64,000 nucleotides of DNA. Source: an uncultured Collinsella sp. Its GTDB lineage: Bacteria; Actinomycetota; Coriobacteriia; Coriobacteriales; Coriobacteriaceae. The DNA is taken from positions 1-64,000 of the forward strand of contig CABUIY010000001.1 of NCBI GenBank assembly GCA_902491765.1, written 5' to 3'. The notes below the pieces were generated by a model. It saw nothing but the letters and a program-made list of their open reading frames with translations, had not been told where the DNA came from and ran no database searches. A program made the translations under genes and the position numbers. Positions 8,554-14,993 of this stretch are shown here, in pieces. Position 1 is the stretch's first letter, and the number at the start of each line of letters is the position of its first letter.

Positions 8554-9612
8554 CTACTGCACCGCCTCGTGCTCGCGGCCCTCGAGGGCAAGCTGCACGT
8601 ACTCGGCGGTCTTGATCTTGGCGATGGTGCCCTCCACGTCGAGCCTCTCGGTGTTGTGGGAGGTGTAGGACTCGTCTGCCTGGGTCTCCACCTCGCCGTC
8701 GACGACGAACTTGTCGTAGTTCAGGTCGCGCGAGTCGCAGGCCACGCGGTAGTAGCCGCCCATGTCCTCGGCCCTCAGTCGCTCCTCGCGGGTCATGAGG
8801 GTCTCGAAGAGCTTCTCGCCGTGGCGGGTGCCGATCACCTGGGTGCCCACGCGGCCGAAGACCTCCTGGACGGCCTCGGCGAGGTCGCCGATCGTGGAGG
8901 CGGGGGCCTTCTGGATGAACAGGTCGCCGGGGTTGGCGTGCTCGAAGGCGAACTGCACCAGGTCGACCGCCTCGTCCAGGTTCATGAGGAAGCGGGTCAT
9001 GTTGGGGTCGGTGACGGTAAGCGGCTCCCCTTTTCGGATGCGGTCGATGAACAGCGGGATGACGCTGCCGCGCGAGCACATGACGTTGCCGTAGCGGGTG
9101 CAGCAGATGGTGGTGCGGCCGGCGCCGTTGCGGGCGTTGGCGTAGATGATGGACTCCATCATGGCCTTGGACTTGCCCATGGCGTTGATGGGGTAGGCCG
9201 CCTTGTCGGTGGAAAGGCACACGACGCGGTCCACGCCCTCCTCGATGGCGGCGTGCAGGACGTTGTCAGTGCCGATGACGTTGGTGCGCACGGCCTCCAT
9301 GGGGAAGAACTCGCAGGAGGGCACCTGCTTCAGGGCGGCGGCGTGGAAGATGTAGTCCACCCCGTGCATGGCGTCGCGCACGCTCTGGGCGTTGCGGACG
9401 TCGCCGATGAAGAAGCGGACCTTGGAGGCGAGCTCGGGGGACTTCTCCTGAAGGCGGTGGCGCATGTCGTCCTGCTTCTTCTCGTCGCGCGAGAAGATGC
9501 GGATCTCGGCCAGGTCGGTGTCCATGAAGTGCTTGAGCACCGTGTTGCCGAACGAGCCGGTGCCGCCCGTGATCATGAGGGTCTTGTCTTTGAATGCGGA
9601 AGTGCCTGTCAT
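8554..9612 (-). CDS. capE: UDP-GlcNAc 4,6-dehydratase/5-epimerase (CapE)
   Basis: This 352-residue extended SDR starts the UDP-L-FucNAc pathway from UDP-GlcNAc. The Rossmann loop is at about 14-22 (ITGGTGSFG), followed by FIGDVRN and HAAALKQVP. The family-typical STDKA is at 134-138 and AMGKSK at 144-149. In classical SDRs the second site reads YxxxK; here a Met replaces the Tyr, as in the FlaA1/CapE/PseB group, so this is a family feature and not damage. TRYGNVM and TRFLMNLDEAV are also typical. It begins 3 bases after the preceding GT4 gene and is followed directly by capF; with capG the window holds the complete three-enzyme route to UDP-FucNAc. Confidence 0.92.
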   Translation of the reverse strand: MTGTSAFKDKTLMITGGTGSFGNTVLKHFMDTDLAEIRIFSRDEKKQDDMRHRLQEKSPELASKVRFFIGDVRNAQSVRDAMHGVDYIFHAAALKQVPSCEFFPMEAVRTNVIGTDNVLHAAIEEGVDRVVCLSTDKAAYPINAMGKSKAMMESIIYANARNGAGRTTICCTRYGNVMCSRGSVIPLFIDRIRKGEPLTVTDPNMTRFLMNLDEAVDLVQFAFEHANPGDLFIQKAPASTIGDLAEAVQEVFGRVGTQVIGTRHGEKLFETLMTREERLRAEDMGGYYRVACDSRDLNYDKFVVDGEVETQADESYTSHNTERLDVEGTIAKIKTAEYVQLALEGREHEAVQ

Positions 9613-9615
9613 AAA

Positions 9616-10824
9616 TTAATCCTCCACTAGTTGAGTAAGTAATTTTTCGAGCTTGTCGAAGAACAGCTTCTTCGTGAAATAGCGCTCGTAATAAGCTTTT
9701 GCGTTATTGCCAAGCTGTTCTGTGTCGGAAAGTCCAGCAAATTGCGAGGCAATTCGTGCAAGGCCTTCGGCATCTTCGATATCGCAGCAGAAACCGCATT
9801 TGGCATCATTGATTACTCGTTTGGTTTCACCTGAAAGCGCTGCCAAAATCGGTTTTCCAGCGGCCATATAAGTTGTTACTTTTCGAGGAAGGGTGTACGT
9901 GGCCATGGGGCTGTCTTCAAACGTGACAATCATTGCGTCAGAAGCACCGTAGTACTTGGGCATATCCACAATTGGCTTGCGGCCGTGAAACACAATGTTA
10001 TTCAGGCCTAGCTCCACAGCCCTCGATCTACATTGCTCCAAACGCGACCCTGAACCAACAATATGAAACACGAGGTTCCTGTCTTTCTGAGCAATGCAAG
10101 CGGCTTCAACAATGGTGATAACGGACTGTGCTTGTCCCACATTTTCGGCAAACGTTAGATTGATTTTCGATGAGTCATAGCCTTCGCAGGAGCACTTAGC
10201 ACAGCCGGAAAAGGCGTCGTCAGCGTATTGAGGTAGGTATGCCGAGGGCTCACGGTTAATTCCAAGACTGTTTGAAAAGTATTCGTCAAACAAAGGTGAA
10301 GTAACGGCGATACGATCAGCCTGCCTATAAATCCTTTTCGAGACAGCTTTCATCCATTTGTAAGGCAACGAGGATTCTGAAAATCCACCGGCTGTAAGAC
10401 TCACTGGCCACAAATCAAAGCAATACAACAGCATCTTTTTTTGATGCTTGCGAGCATAAACAAGACCGGAATCCACCTGCATAACGGGTGAAAACTGATA
10501 CCCAAGGACAACATCAAATTCTTCATTTAGCGTTCGAGCAAGCTGATTCGCGTTATGCCAGAAAGAGATATAGTTCTTTACGCGATTGAGCGCGCCAGTT
10601 TTTCTAGGGTATAAGTTGGCGCGATACACAGTCACGCCATTATGATGCTCAATCTGCTTTTGCCTATTTTTATACTCTTCTGGAATGTCAGAGTTGGGCA
10701 TTCCGGTGTTCGGCAGACCGGTGATAACAGAGACGCTATGCCCTCTATCAACAAGCTCCTCGCATACATCCGAAGTGTTAAATGGCTCCGGCCAATAGTG
10801 CTGACAAATAACAAGTATCTTCAT
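9616..10824 (-). CDS. Glycosyltransferase, family 4 (WbuB-like, possible FucNAc transferase)
   Basis: This 402-residue GT-B enzyme begins MKILVICQHYWPEP, then HSVSVITGLPN, the N-terminal pattern of WbuB-type GT4 transferases. Donor-half motifs are LTFAENVGQAQSV, FHIVGSGSRLEQ, VFHGRKPI and PRKVTTYMAAGKPILA. WbuB-like enzymes often sit beside the fnl/cap FucNAc genes and are thought to transfer FucNAc to the lipid-linked first sugar. That role is an inference from position next to capE. The ATG at 10824 overlaps the stop of the initiating transferase (TAATG). GC is lower than that of capE/capF. A cysteine pair (CAKCSC, about residue 195) is an unusual insertion whose meaning I cannot judge. Confidence 0.8.
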   Translation of the reverse strand: MKILVICQHYWPEPFNTSDVCEELVDRGHSVSVITGLPNTGMPNSDIPEEYKNRQKQIEHHNGVTVYRANLYPRKTGALNRVKNYISFWHNANQLARTLNEEFDVVLGYQFSPVMQVDSGLVYARKHQKKMLLYCFDLWPVSLTAGGFSESSLPYKWMKAVSKRIYRQADRIAVTSPLFDEYFSNSLGINREPSAYLPQYADDAFSGCAKCSCEGYDSSKINLTFAENVGQAQSVITIVEAACIAQKDRNLVFHIVGSGSRLEQCRSRAVELGLNNIVFHGRKPIVDMPKYYGASDAMIVTFEDSPMATYTLPRKVTTYMAAGKPILAALSGETKRVINDAKCGFCCDIEDAEGLARIASQFAGLSDTEQLGNNAKAYYERYFTKKLFFDKLEKLLTQLVED

Positions 10825-11609
10825 TAACGCGCACCGTCGCCAGTACTCACAACACCAAGTGTCTTAAGCATGATCAGAATATCCATCTTGATGTTTCTAG
10901 TTTTGATGTACTGGAGGTCAAACATGACCTTCTCACTGGGAAGCAGATCGTAGCCGCCGGTAACCTGGGCAAGGCCAGAAATGCCCGGGCGCACCATGGT
11001 GCGGTAATGCCAGCCATGAATACGCTTCTCGAACTCTTCGCAAAACGCGGGACGCTCGGGGCGAGGGCCGATTAGGCTCATATCGCCCTTGAATACATTC
11101 CAGAACTGCGGAATCTCGTCTAGACGCGTCTTACGCATAATTTTGCCGAAAGGCGTGACACGCGGATCTTCGTCCTGTGCCCACTGAGCGCCCCGAGACT
11201 CTGCATCGGTATACATGCTGCGAAACTTGTAGATATTAAAGACTCTGCCGTCTTTGCCAACGCGGCGTTGAGCGTAAATAACGGGGCCTTCGGACTCGCT
11301 CTTGATTTTTACGGCGATAAAGGCCATCGGAATTGCGAGCAGAATCAAAGCACAACCACAAGACACAACGTCAAAGAATCGCTTAATAAAGCGATAGAAA
11401 AGCCCACCATTAACGACGGGCTTTTCCAATTCAACAATGTCATGACCGGGTAGCAGCTTCTCCAGCACATCCGCCGGAATACCGTTCTCGCTCAACTTCG
11501 GCTCGTGTTTTCCGATATTTTGGAGCTTGGCGGCCCTGCGCCTATCCTCTTGCGCTACGGCAACAGCTGTTGCATCTCCAATTTGATTATCTTGCACTAT
11601 TTCCTTCAA
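10824..11609 (-). CDS. Initiating sugar-phosphate transferase (polyprenyl-phosphate phosphoglycosyltransferase)
   Basis: This protein loads the first sugar phosphate onto undecaprenyl phosphate at the cytoplasmic membrane. After a variable soluble N-terminus, the hydrophobic re-entrant helix FDVVSCGCALILLAIPMAF precedes the catalytic core: QRRVGKDGRVFNIYKFRSM, RVTPFGKIMRKTRLDEIPQ, WNVFKGDMSLIGPRPERP, RPGISGLAQV. That core is characteristic of the monotopic PglC/WcaJ/WbaP group. It lacks the large multi-span N-terminal domain of WbaP. The start is uncertain: a TTG at 11609 and a GTG at 11597 (AAGGAA just upstream) are both plausible, while an ATG at 11729 would overlap the LoaP-like gene. It is the first intact gene of the operon. 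Confidence 0.85.
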   Translation of the reverse strand: MKEIVQDNQIGDATAVAVAQEDRRRAAKLQNIGKHEPKLSENGIPADVLEKLLPGHDIVELEKPVVNGGLFYRFIKRFFDVVSCGCALILLAIPMAFIAVKIKSESEGPVIYAQRRVGKDGRVFNIYKFRSMYTDAESRGAQWAQDEDPRVTPFGKIMRKTRLDEIPQFWNVFKGDMSLIGPRPERPAFCEEFEKRIHGWHYRTMVRPGISGLAQVTGGYDLLPSEKVMFDLQYIKTRNIKMDILIMLKTLGVVSTGDGAR

Positions 11610-11664
11610 ACCTACGTCCCCGCCCCCGGGGATCCTCCCTGTCCCTTTAAACAGTCGCCCGCAC

Positions 11665-12210
11665 TTAGGCGATAGCCTTTTTAAGGTTTCGCATGACGCG
11701 CTGCTCGGCTGAAAGCACAGCGAGGCCAACGCGCGTAGTTACGCGTCGACCGCACAGGTTGAGCTCCAAATAAGCAGTGCTCTTGCGTCTGTTAATGGTT
11801 TTGATAAGGCCTTCGTGGCCCAGCAGCGGACCTGCCGTCACTACGACCTGGTCGCCATCCTTTAAGGCCTCGCTCATAGGAACTACGCGGTCTCCCTTAT
11901 GCGTAAAGCCACCAATAAGCTGGACCTCTTCTTTTGCCAGCGGCACAAACCGACCGTCCTGGGAAAGCACCCGAGCAAAATCGTCCATGCGCAGCAAATA
12001 CTGTTGTACGGTGCGGGGATCTGCCGTGTCGCAGATAAGATAACCGGGAAAGAGCGACTTGGTCGTATTGACTCATTCGCCGTGTACCTTAATCTCGGTT
12101 TGAAATTGAGGATAAAAGAGCTCCTGCATGGCACCAACCGGCACTATACGCTCAATGCGCTCGCGCATTACTTCTTCGCGACCATTAATGACCTGGATCA
12201 CATACCACAC
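11665..12210 (-). pseudogene. LoaP-like NusG antitermination factor, interrupted by an in-frame TGA
   Basis: The frame starts at the GTG at 12210 (AGGGGG about 8 bases upstream) as MWYVIQVINGREEVMRER, the NusG N-terminal fold. It is stopped by a TGA at 12073-12075 after ...EIKVHGE. The same frame continues VNTTKSLFPGYLICDT and ends in a KOW domain: LKDGDQVVVTAGPLLGHEG, IKTINRRKSTAYLEL, CGRRVTTRVGLAVL. The missing residue falls where relatives usually have Trp, so a TGG to TGA change is the simplest reading. The GPLxGxEG...I.RRK KOW pattern is that of LoaP, a specialised NusG paralogue that heads long polysaccharide and antibiotic operons and promotes antitermination. Reinitiation at 11988 or 11997 would give only part of the NGN domain plus the KOW domain. 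Position at the head of the operon fits the LoaP role. Confidence 0.85.
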
Positions 12211-12243
12211 GAGCACCACCCCCTTGCTGTCTTACGTGTGGCT

Positions 12244-12310
12244 CACAGGGTTTAGGTATGGCTTCGCCAGGGCGCTTGTGCGCGAAGGCGCTCCATATTC
12301 AAACCCTGAG
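12244..12310 (-). promoter_or_regulatory. Leader hairpin upstream of the LoaP-like gene
   Basis: An imperfect inverted repeat of about 65 bases lies 34 bases before the LoaP-like start. The outer arms CAGGGTTT (12246-12253) and AAACCCTG (12301-12308) are perfect; the inner parts TATGG/CCATA and CTTCGC/GCGAAG also pair. LoaP proteins are known to act on an RNA hairpin in the 5' leader of their own operon, so this is a good candidate for that target. The assignment is by position and shape only. Confidence 0.55.
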
Positions 12311-12915
12311 CCCAGTTAGACAAGCGCATGGCTCTGCCCCACCGTGAACGGTATTTAAAAGCGCAGTCGCTAGAGGCGCGGACGTGTATCGCAAAATGAC
12401 CGCGCCCCCAGCTGGCTGCGTGCAGCCCAGTCAAGCGGGTACAAAACTGGACCGCACGCAAACAGCTGAAGGACTGCTGCGCTTTGTCATGAAATATCGA
12501 ATAGGATGAACAGCTTGCACATAGACAAGAGCAAAGTCATTCGATGCGATACGCATGACGACGCTATTGGAGCTCGTGGTTTTTCTGGCACCGCCGTTAC
12601 GGCCGGATGCTGATCGACCCCGTGCTTTGCGGCTTGCTGGAGCCGTGAGCACAGTTGAACCCATGTGACTTAAGTATCCTAGCACAGCAGGTGGCCCATA
12701 CGTTTTGGGGTGTGTTGAGCAACATATTGTTTATTTGCCGTGGTTATGGGGGAAATCGCGCCGCCTCGCACGCATTGCCGCAGGTTTATGGGGGTGTGTA
12801 GGTTGGCGATCACTGCCTGAGTTGTATTGCTGGCGGCGTGAATTGCTCAAACTATTAAGTTTGGCTAACAAACTTTGTACAAAACCGGGAAGGTAATTGC
12901 GCAACTTTTTGGGGT
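12311..12915. other. Intergenic region with no supported gene
   Basis: About 600 bases separate the cap leader from the palindrome at 12916. Short open frames occur on both strands (the largest is 84 codons at 12431-12685, minus), but none shows a ribosome-binding site, a recognisable domain or a good coding pattern. The cap operon promoter should lie here on the minus strand; I could not pick one pair of -35/-10 boxes with confidence. Confidence 0.5.
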
Positions 12916-12944
12916 GTAGTTGTCGCAAATTTTGCGACAACTAC
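12916..12944. repeat. Near-perfect 29-bp palindrome, operator-like
   Basis: Arms of 14 bp (GTAGTTGTCGCAAA at 12916-12929 and TTTGCGACAACTAC at 12931-12944) flank a single T. A one-base loop makes a transcript hairpin unlikely, and a dimeric DNA-binding protein site is more natural. No T-run follows on either strand. It lies between the cap operon and tRNA-Ala. Confidence 0.6.
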
Positions 12945-13020
12945 TGTGACGGCGAACTTGAACAGGAAAGCACTTTGCATATTTTGCAAAAATGCAGTTC
13001 AGCCACTTAATATCGCATGC

Positions 13021-13050
13021 AAATAAAAAAGGCCACTCGATTGAGTGGCC
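13021..13050 (-). terminator. Terminator after tRNA-Ala
   Basis: The stem GGCCACTC/GAGTGGCC (13031-13038 with 13043-13050) is followed on the minus strand by a T-rich run (13021-13030). It lies 12 bases downstream of the tRNA 3' end. Confidence 0.85.
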
Positions 13051-13062
13051 TTGCATTCACGA

Positions 13063-13138
13063 TGGTGGAGACGAGGGGGATCGAACCCCTGACCTCTTGA
13101 CTGCCAGTCAAGCGCTCTCCCAGCTGAGCTACGCCCCC
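13063..13138 (-). tRNA. tRNA-Ala, anticodon GGC
   Basis: The minus strand folds as a 76-base tRNA. The acceptor stem GGGGGCG pairs with CGTCTCC through two G-U pairs. The D arm includes AGCTCAGCTGGGAGAGC. The anticodon stem CTTGA/TCAAG encloses CTGGCAG with anticodon GGC. The T arm contains GGTTCGATCC. The 3' CCA is encoded in the DNA (13063-13065). It reads GCC alanine codons, the most used Ala codon in most of this window. Confidence 0.95.
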
Positions 13139-13210
13139 GTGACGAGGAGATACTATAAGGGAAGATCTTCGGGGATGCAAGAAGTTTTTTGGGTTGATTC
13201 TCACACTTAC

Positions 13211-13291
13211 GGGTTTTCCTGGGACGGGGCTGAATTGACTGATTTTGACTTCGGCAAAATCAGTCAATTCAGCCCCGTCCCGATAAAACCC
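13211..13291. repeat. Long intergenic inverted repeat between thiN and tRNA-Ala
   Basis: Perfect 26-bp arms (13221-13246 and 13256-13281) enclose a 9-base loop (GACTTCGGC). They are extended by a second paired block, GGGTTTT (13211-13217) with AAAACCC (13285-13291). The gene to its right, thiN, is transcribed towards it and ends at 13307, so it may act as a terminator for thiN. It is far longer than an ordinary terminator and resembles the other long hairpins described in this window. Confidence 0.8.
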
Positions 13292-13306
13292 TCACGCGGC
13301 GATGCC

Positions 13307-13948
13307 TTACTTGTAGAGGTAGGCGATCGCGACGCCTTGGTGGACTTGGATCTTGGCCGTTTTCCGGACGACATTAGAGATGCCCGTATCGGCCAAGAGG
13401 CCTAGGGGGCTGTGATCTAGCTCCCACTCTAGACCGTGTTCGCTTACCTTGGTGTTGGGAGCGATGGCGATGATGGAGAAGTTTTTGCTCTCGGCGCCCT
13501 CGATGGTCCATGTCTCGTCCTGGTGCAAGATTCTGGCCGTTACTTCGTCTTCTTCGATCCAGACGGGGGCGTCCGCATAGCTTGCCAGGAGCCCTAGCAC
13601 AGACAGGGCCATGTCCGGGCGGCCGCCGGTGGCACAGGTTGCTACCACTTCGGCACCCGGCCACCGACGGCGGACCGAATCGAGCGCCAGTGCCAGATCG
13701 GTATAGTCCTTGTAGGGATCGTGGCGCTCCACTTCAAAATCGGAAGCGGCATCGACCAGAGCGCGCCCCTCATCACTAACGGTGTCGGCGTCGCCCACGT
13801 AGACGTCGCAGCTCAGGCCAGCGCCCAACAGAGCGTCCAGACCGCGGTCTACGGCTACAATGTGGTCGCACTCCCCTGCCAGGTGGCAAAGCAACTCGGC
13901 GCTCGCCACCACCGGCGAGCCGCAAACCACTAATACTTTACAAGCCAC
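13307..13948 (-). CDS. thiN: Thiamine pyrophosphokinase
   Basis: This 213-residue cytoplasmic enzyme transfers pyrophosphate from ATP to thiamine, giving thiamine diphosphate. The family signatures are in order: VVCGSPVVASAELL at the N-terminus, HIVAVDRGLDALLGAG, DVYVGDADTVSDEG (acidic metal-binding site), YKDYTDLALAL (Asp-rich substrate site), and ATGGRPDMAL. The C-terminal part forms the beta-sandwich thiamine-binding domain and includes FSIIAIAPNTKVSEHGLEWEL. Length matches the family. The start is a GTG at 13948 preceded by GAGGG. It follows the HAD gene by 9 bases and is likely co-transcribed with it; the long hairpin at 13211-13291 follows. Confidence 0.9.
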   Translation of the reverse strand: MACKVLVVCGSPVVASAELLCHLAGECDHIVAVDRGLDALLGAGLSCDVYVGDADTVSDEGRALVDAASDFEVERHDPYKDYTDLALALDSVRRRWPGAEVVATCATGGRPDMALSVLGLLASYADAPVWIEEDEVTARILHQDETWTIEGAESKNFSIIAIAPNTKVSEHGLEWELDHSPLGLLADTGISNVVRKTAKIQVHQGVAIAYLYK

Positions 13949-13957
13949 GGCCCTCGC

Positions 13958-14647
13958 CTAGCCCTCAAACGAAAGCACACGGGCCAGGTCCAGGTCCTCA
14001 TAGCTGTCGATAAAGATATCGCAGTTATCGCAAACCTCGTCCCGCTCCATACGGCCGTGCGGATCATAGATGCCCACGCGTTTAAAGCCTGCAGTGCCAG
14101 AGCTCTTAAGTCCAAAGACGGCATCCTCAAACACCCAGCTGCGATTAAACTTGTGCCCGTGGCGTTCTTCCAGGCGACGCAACGCCAGCTCGTACACATC
14201 GGGGAACTGCTTGGAGCGTCCCGCCTCGTCCGTCGTGGTAACAAACTCCATGTACGCGTCGAGCCCGGCACCGGCGAGCGCGGGCTGCACCAGCTCGACC
14301 GGCGTGGACGTGGCAACGCACATGGCGATGTCCGCCGCCTTCGCCTGCTCCAAAAATGCCAGGAGCCCCTCGCGCGGCGGCACCTTGGAGTACCTATCAA
14401 TCAAAATCTCGCCCAGCTCGCGATAAACTTCCTCGCCATTCGTGCCAATGCCCCACGTGTCGTGGTAGGCCTGGCACTCGTCCTCCAGCGAAAGATGTTC
14501 AAACTGGGCAAAATCGTCGACCGTTCCATCAATGCCATGACGGCGCAATAACTCGAGCTGCGCATAGCCCCAGACGGGGGTGCTGTTAACCAACGTGCCA
14601 TCGCAATCGAAAATAAAAGCAACCTTGGGAGCGGCGGTATGGGACAT
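13958..14647 (-). CDS. HAD-superfamily phosphatase (subfamily IA)
   Basis: This 229-residue haloacid-dehalogenase-like hydrolase shows motif I FIFDCDGTLVNS (nucleophile and acid/base Asp), motif II in CVATSTPVELV, the lysine-containing segment GRSKQFPDVYELAL, and motif III/IV in SWVFEDAVFGLKSSGTAGFK. A four-helix cap lies after motif I, as in phosphoglycolate phosphatase and beta-phosphoglucomutase relatives. Substrate cannot be told from sequence. The ATG at 14647 (GAAAGG upstream) is preferred over one at 14668. It is divergent from glgB and shares with it a region full of GGTAAAAC motifs, so a sugar-phosphate substrate is possible but unproven. Confidence 0.85.
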   Translation of the reverse strand: MSHTAAPKVAFIFDCDGTLVNSTPVWGYAQLELLRRHGIDGTVDDFAQFEHLSLEDECQAYHDTWGIGTNGEEVYRELGEILIDRYSKVPPREGLLAFLEQAKAADIAMCVATSTPVELVQPALAGAGLDAYMEFVTTTDEAGRSKQFPDVYELALRRLEERHGHKFNRSWVFEDAVFGLKSSGTAGFKRVGIYDPHGRMERDEVCDNCDIFIDSYEDLDLARVLSFEG

Positions 14648-14670
14648 ATACGAACCTTTCGATGTCAAAT

Positions 14671-14756
14671 GGTAAACAACCTGCTAAAAACGTTTTACCA
14701 AACGTAAGCCTATCAGTTTTGAAACCCTAATTGGTAAAACTGTCAAGGGTTTTACC
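14671..14756. promoter_or_regulatory. Repeated GGTAAAAC operator-like sites before glgB
   Basis: Half-sites are GGTAAAC (14671), GTTTTACC (14692-14699), GGTAAAAC (14733-14740) and GTTTTACC (14749-14756). The last two form an inverted repeat with an 8-base gap. The same motif recurs before the GH13-GH77 gene at 24582. They probably bind one regulator of carbohydrate genes, perhaps LacI-type; the regulator is not in this window. Confidence 0.55.
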
Positions 14757-14820
14757 ACGGCAATTCTGCCAGTGGTATAAACATGTCGCTTACCGATTAA
14801 ACGCCCTCGCAAATCCGCTT

Positions 14821-14850
14821 TTGTCCATAAAACTAACGTACAGGTGTTAT
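14821..14850 (+). promoter_or_regulatory. Possible glgB promoter
   Basis: TTGTCC (14821-14826) and TGTTAT (14845-14850) are separated by 18 bases, about 145 bases before the chosen glgB start. The match to consensus is moderate. The region 14648-14993 otherwise holds only the operator-like sites and no gene. Confidence 0.35.
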
Positions 14851-14993
14851 CGTAGTTTCTGCCGAAAGTTCCACCGAGCACGCGAGGTGGAACGAATCAT
14901 AGAACTATCGCCGTCCCTTCGATTCGTGCAGCCTTGGACCTTTCGCATCTAGTCACCAAGGCAACACGCTGCCGCGTCATGATGGGATCAAAC

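Noticed and set aside
7596..8615. A 339-codon plus-strand frame opposite capF
   Set aside because: It is composed of Val/Ala/Gly/Glu-rich shadow sequence opposite conserved capF codons.
8698..9060. Loss of the SDR catalytic Tyr in CapE (Met in the YxxxK position)
   Set aside because: This Met is normal for the FlaA1/CapE/PseB dehydratase group, so it is not a defect.
12063..12080. Selenocysteine at the TGA of the LoaP-like gene
   Set aside because: No SECIS-like hairpin is apparent directly after the TGA, and relatives are expected to have Trp there rather than Cys; a nonsense change is simpler.
12431..12685. An 84-codon minus-strand frame upstream of the cap leader
   Set aside because: It is Ser/Arg/Ala-rich with no domain, no ribosome-binding site and no coding pattern. 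It is more likely non-coding leader or spacer.
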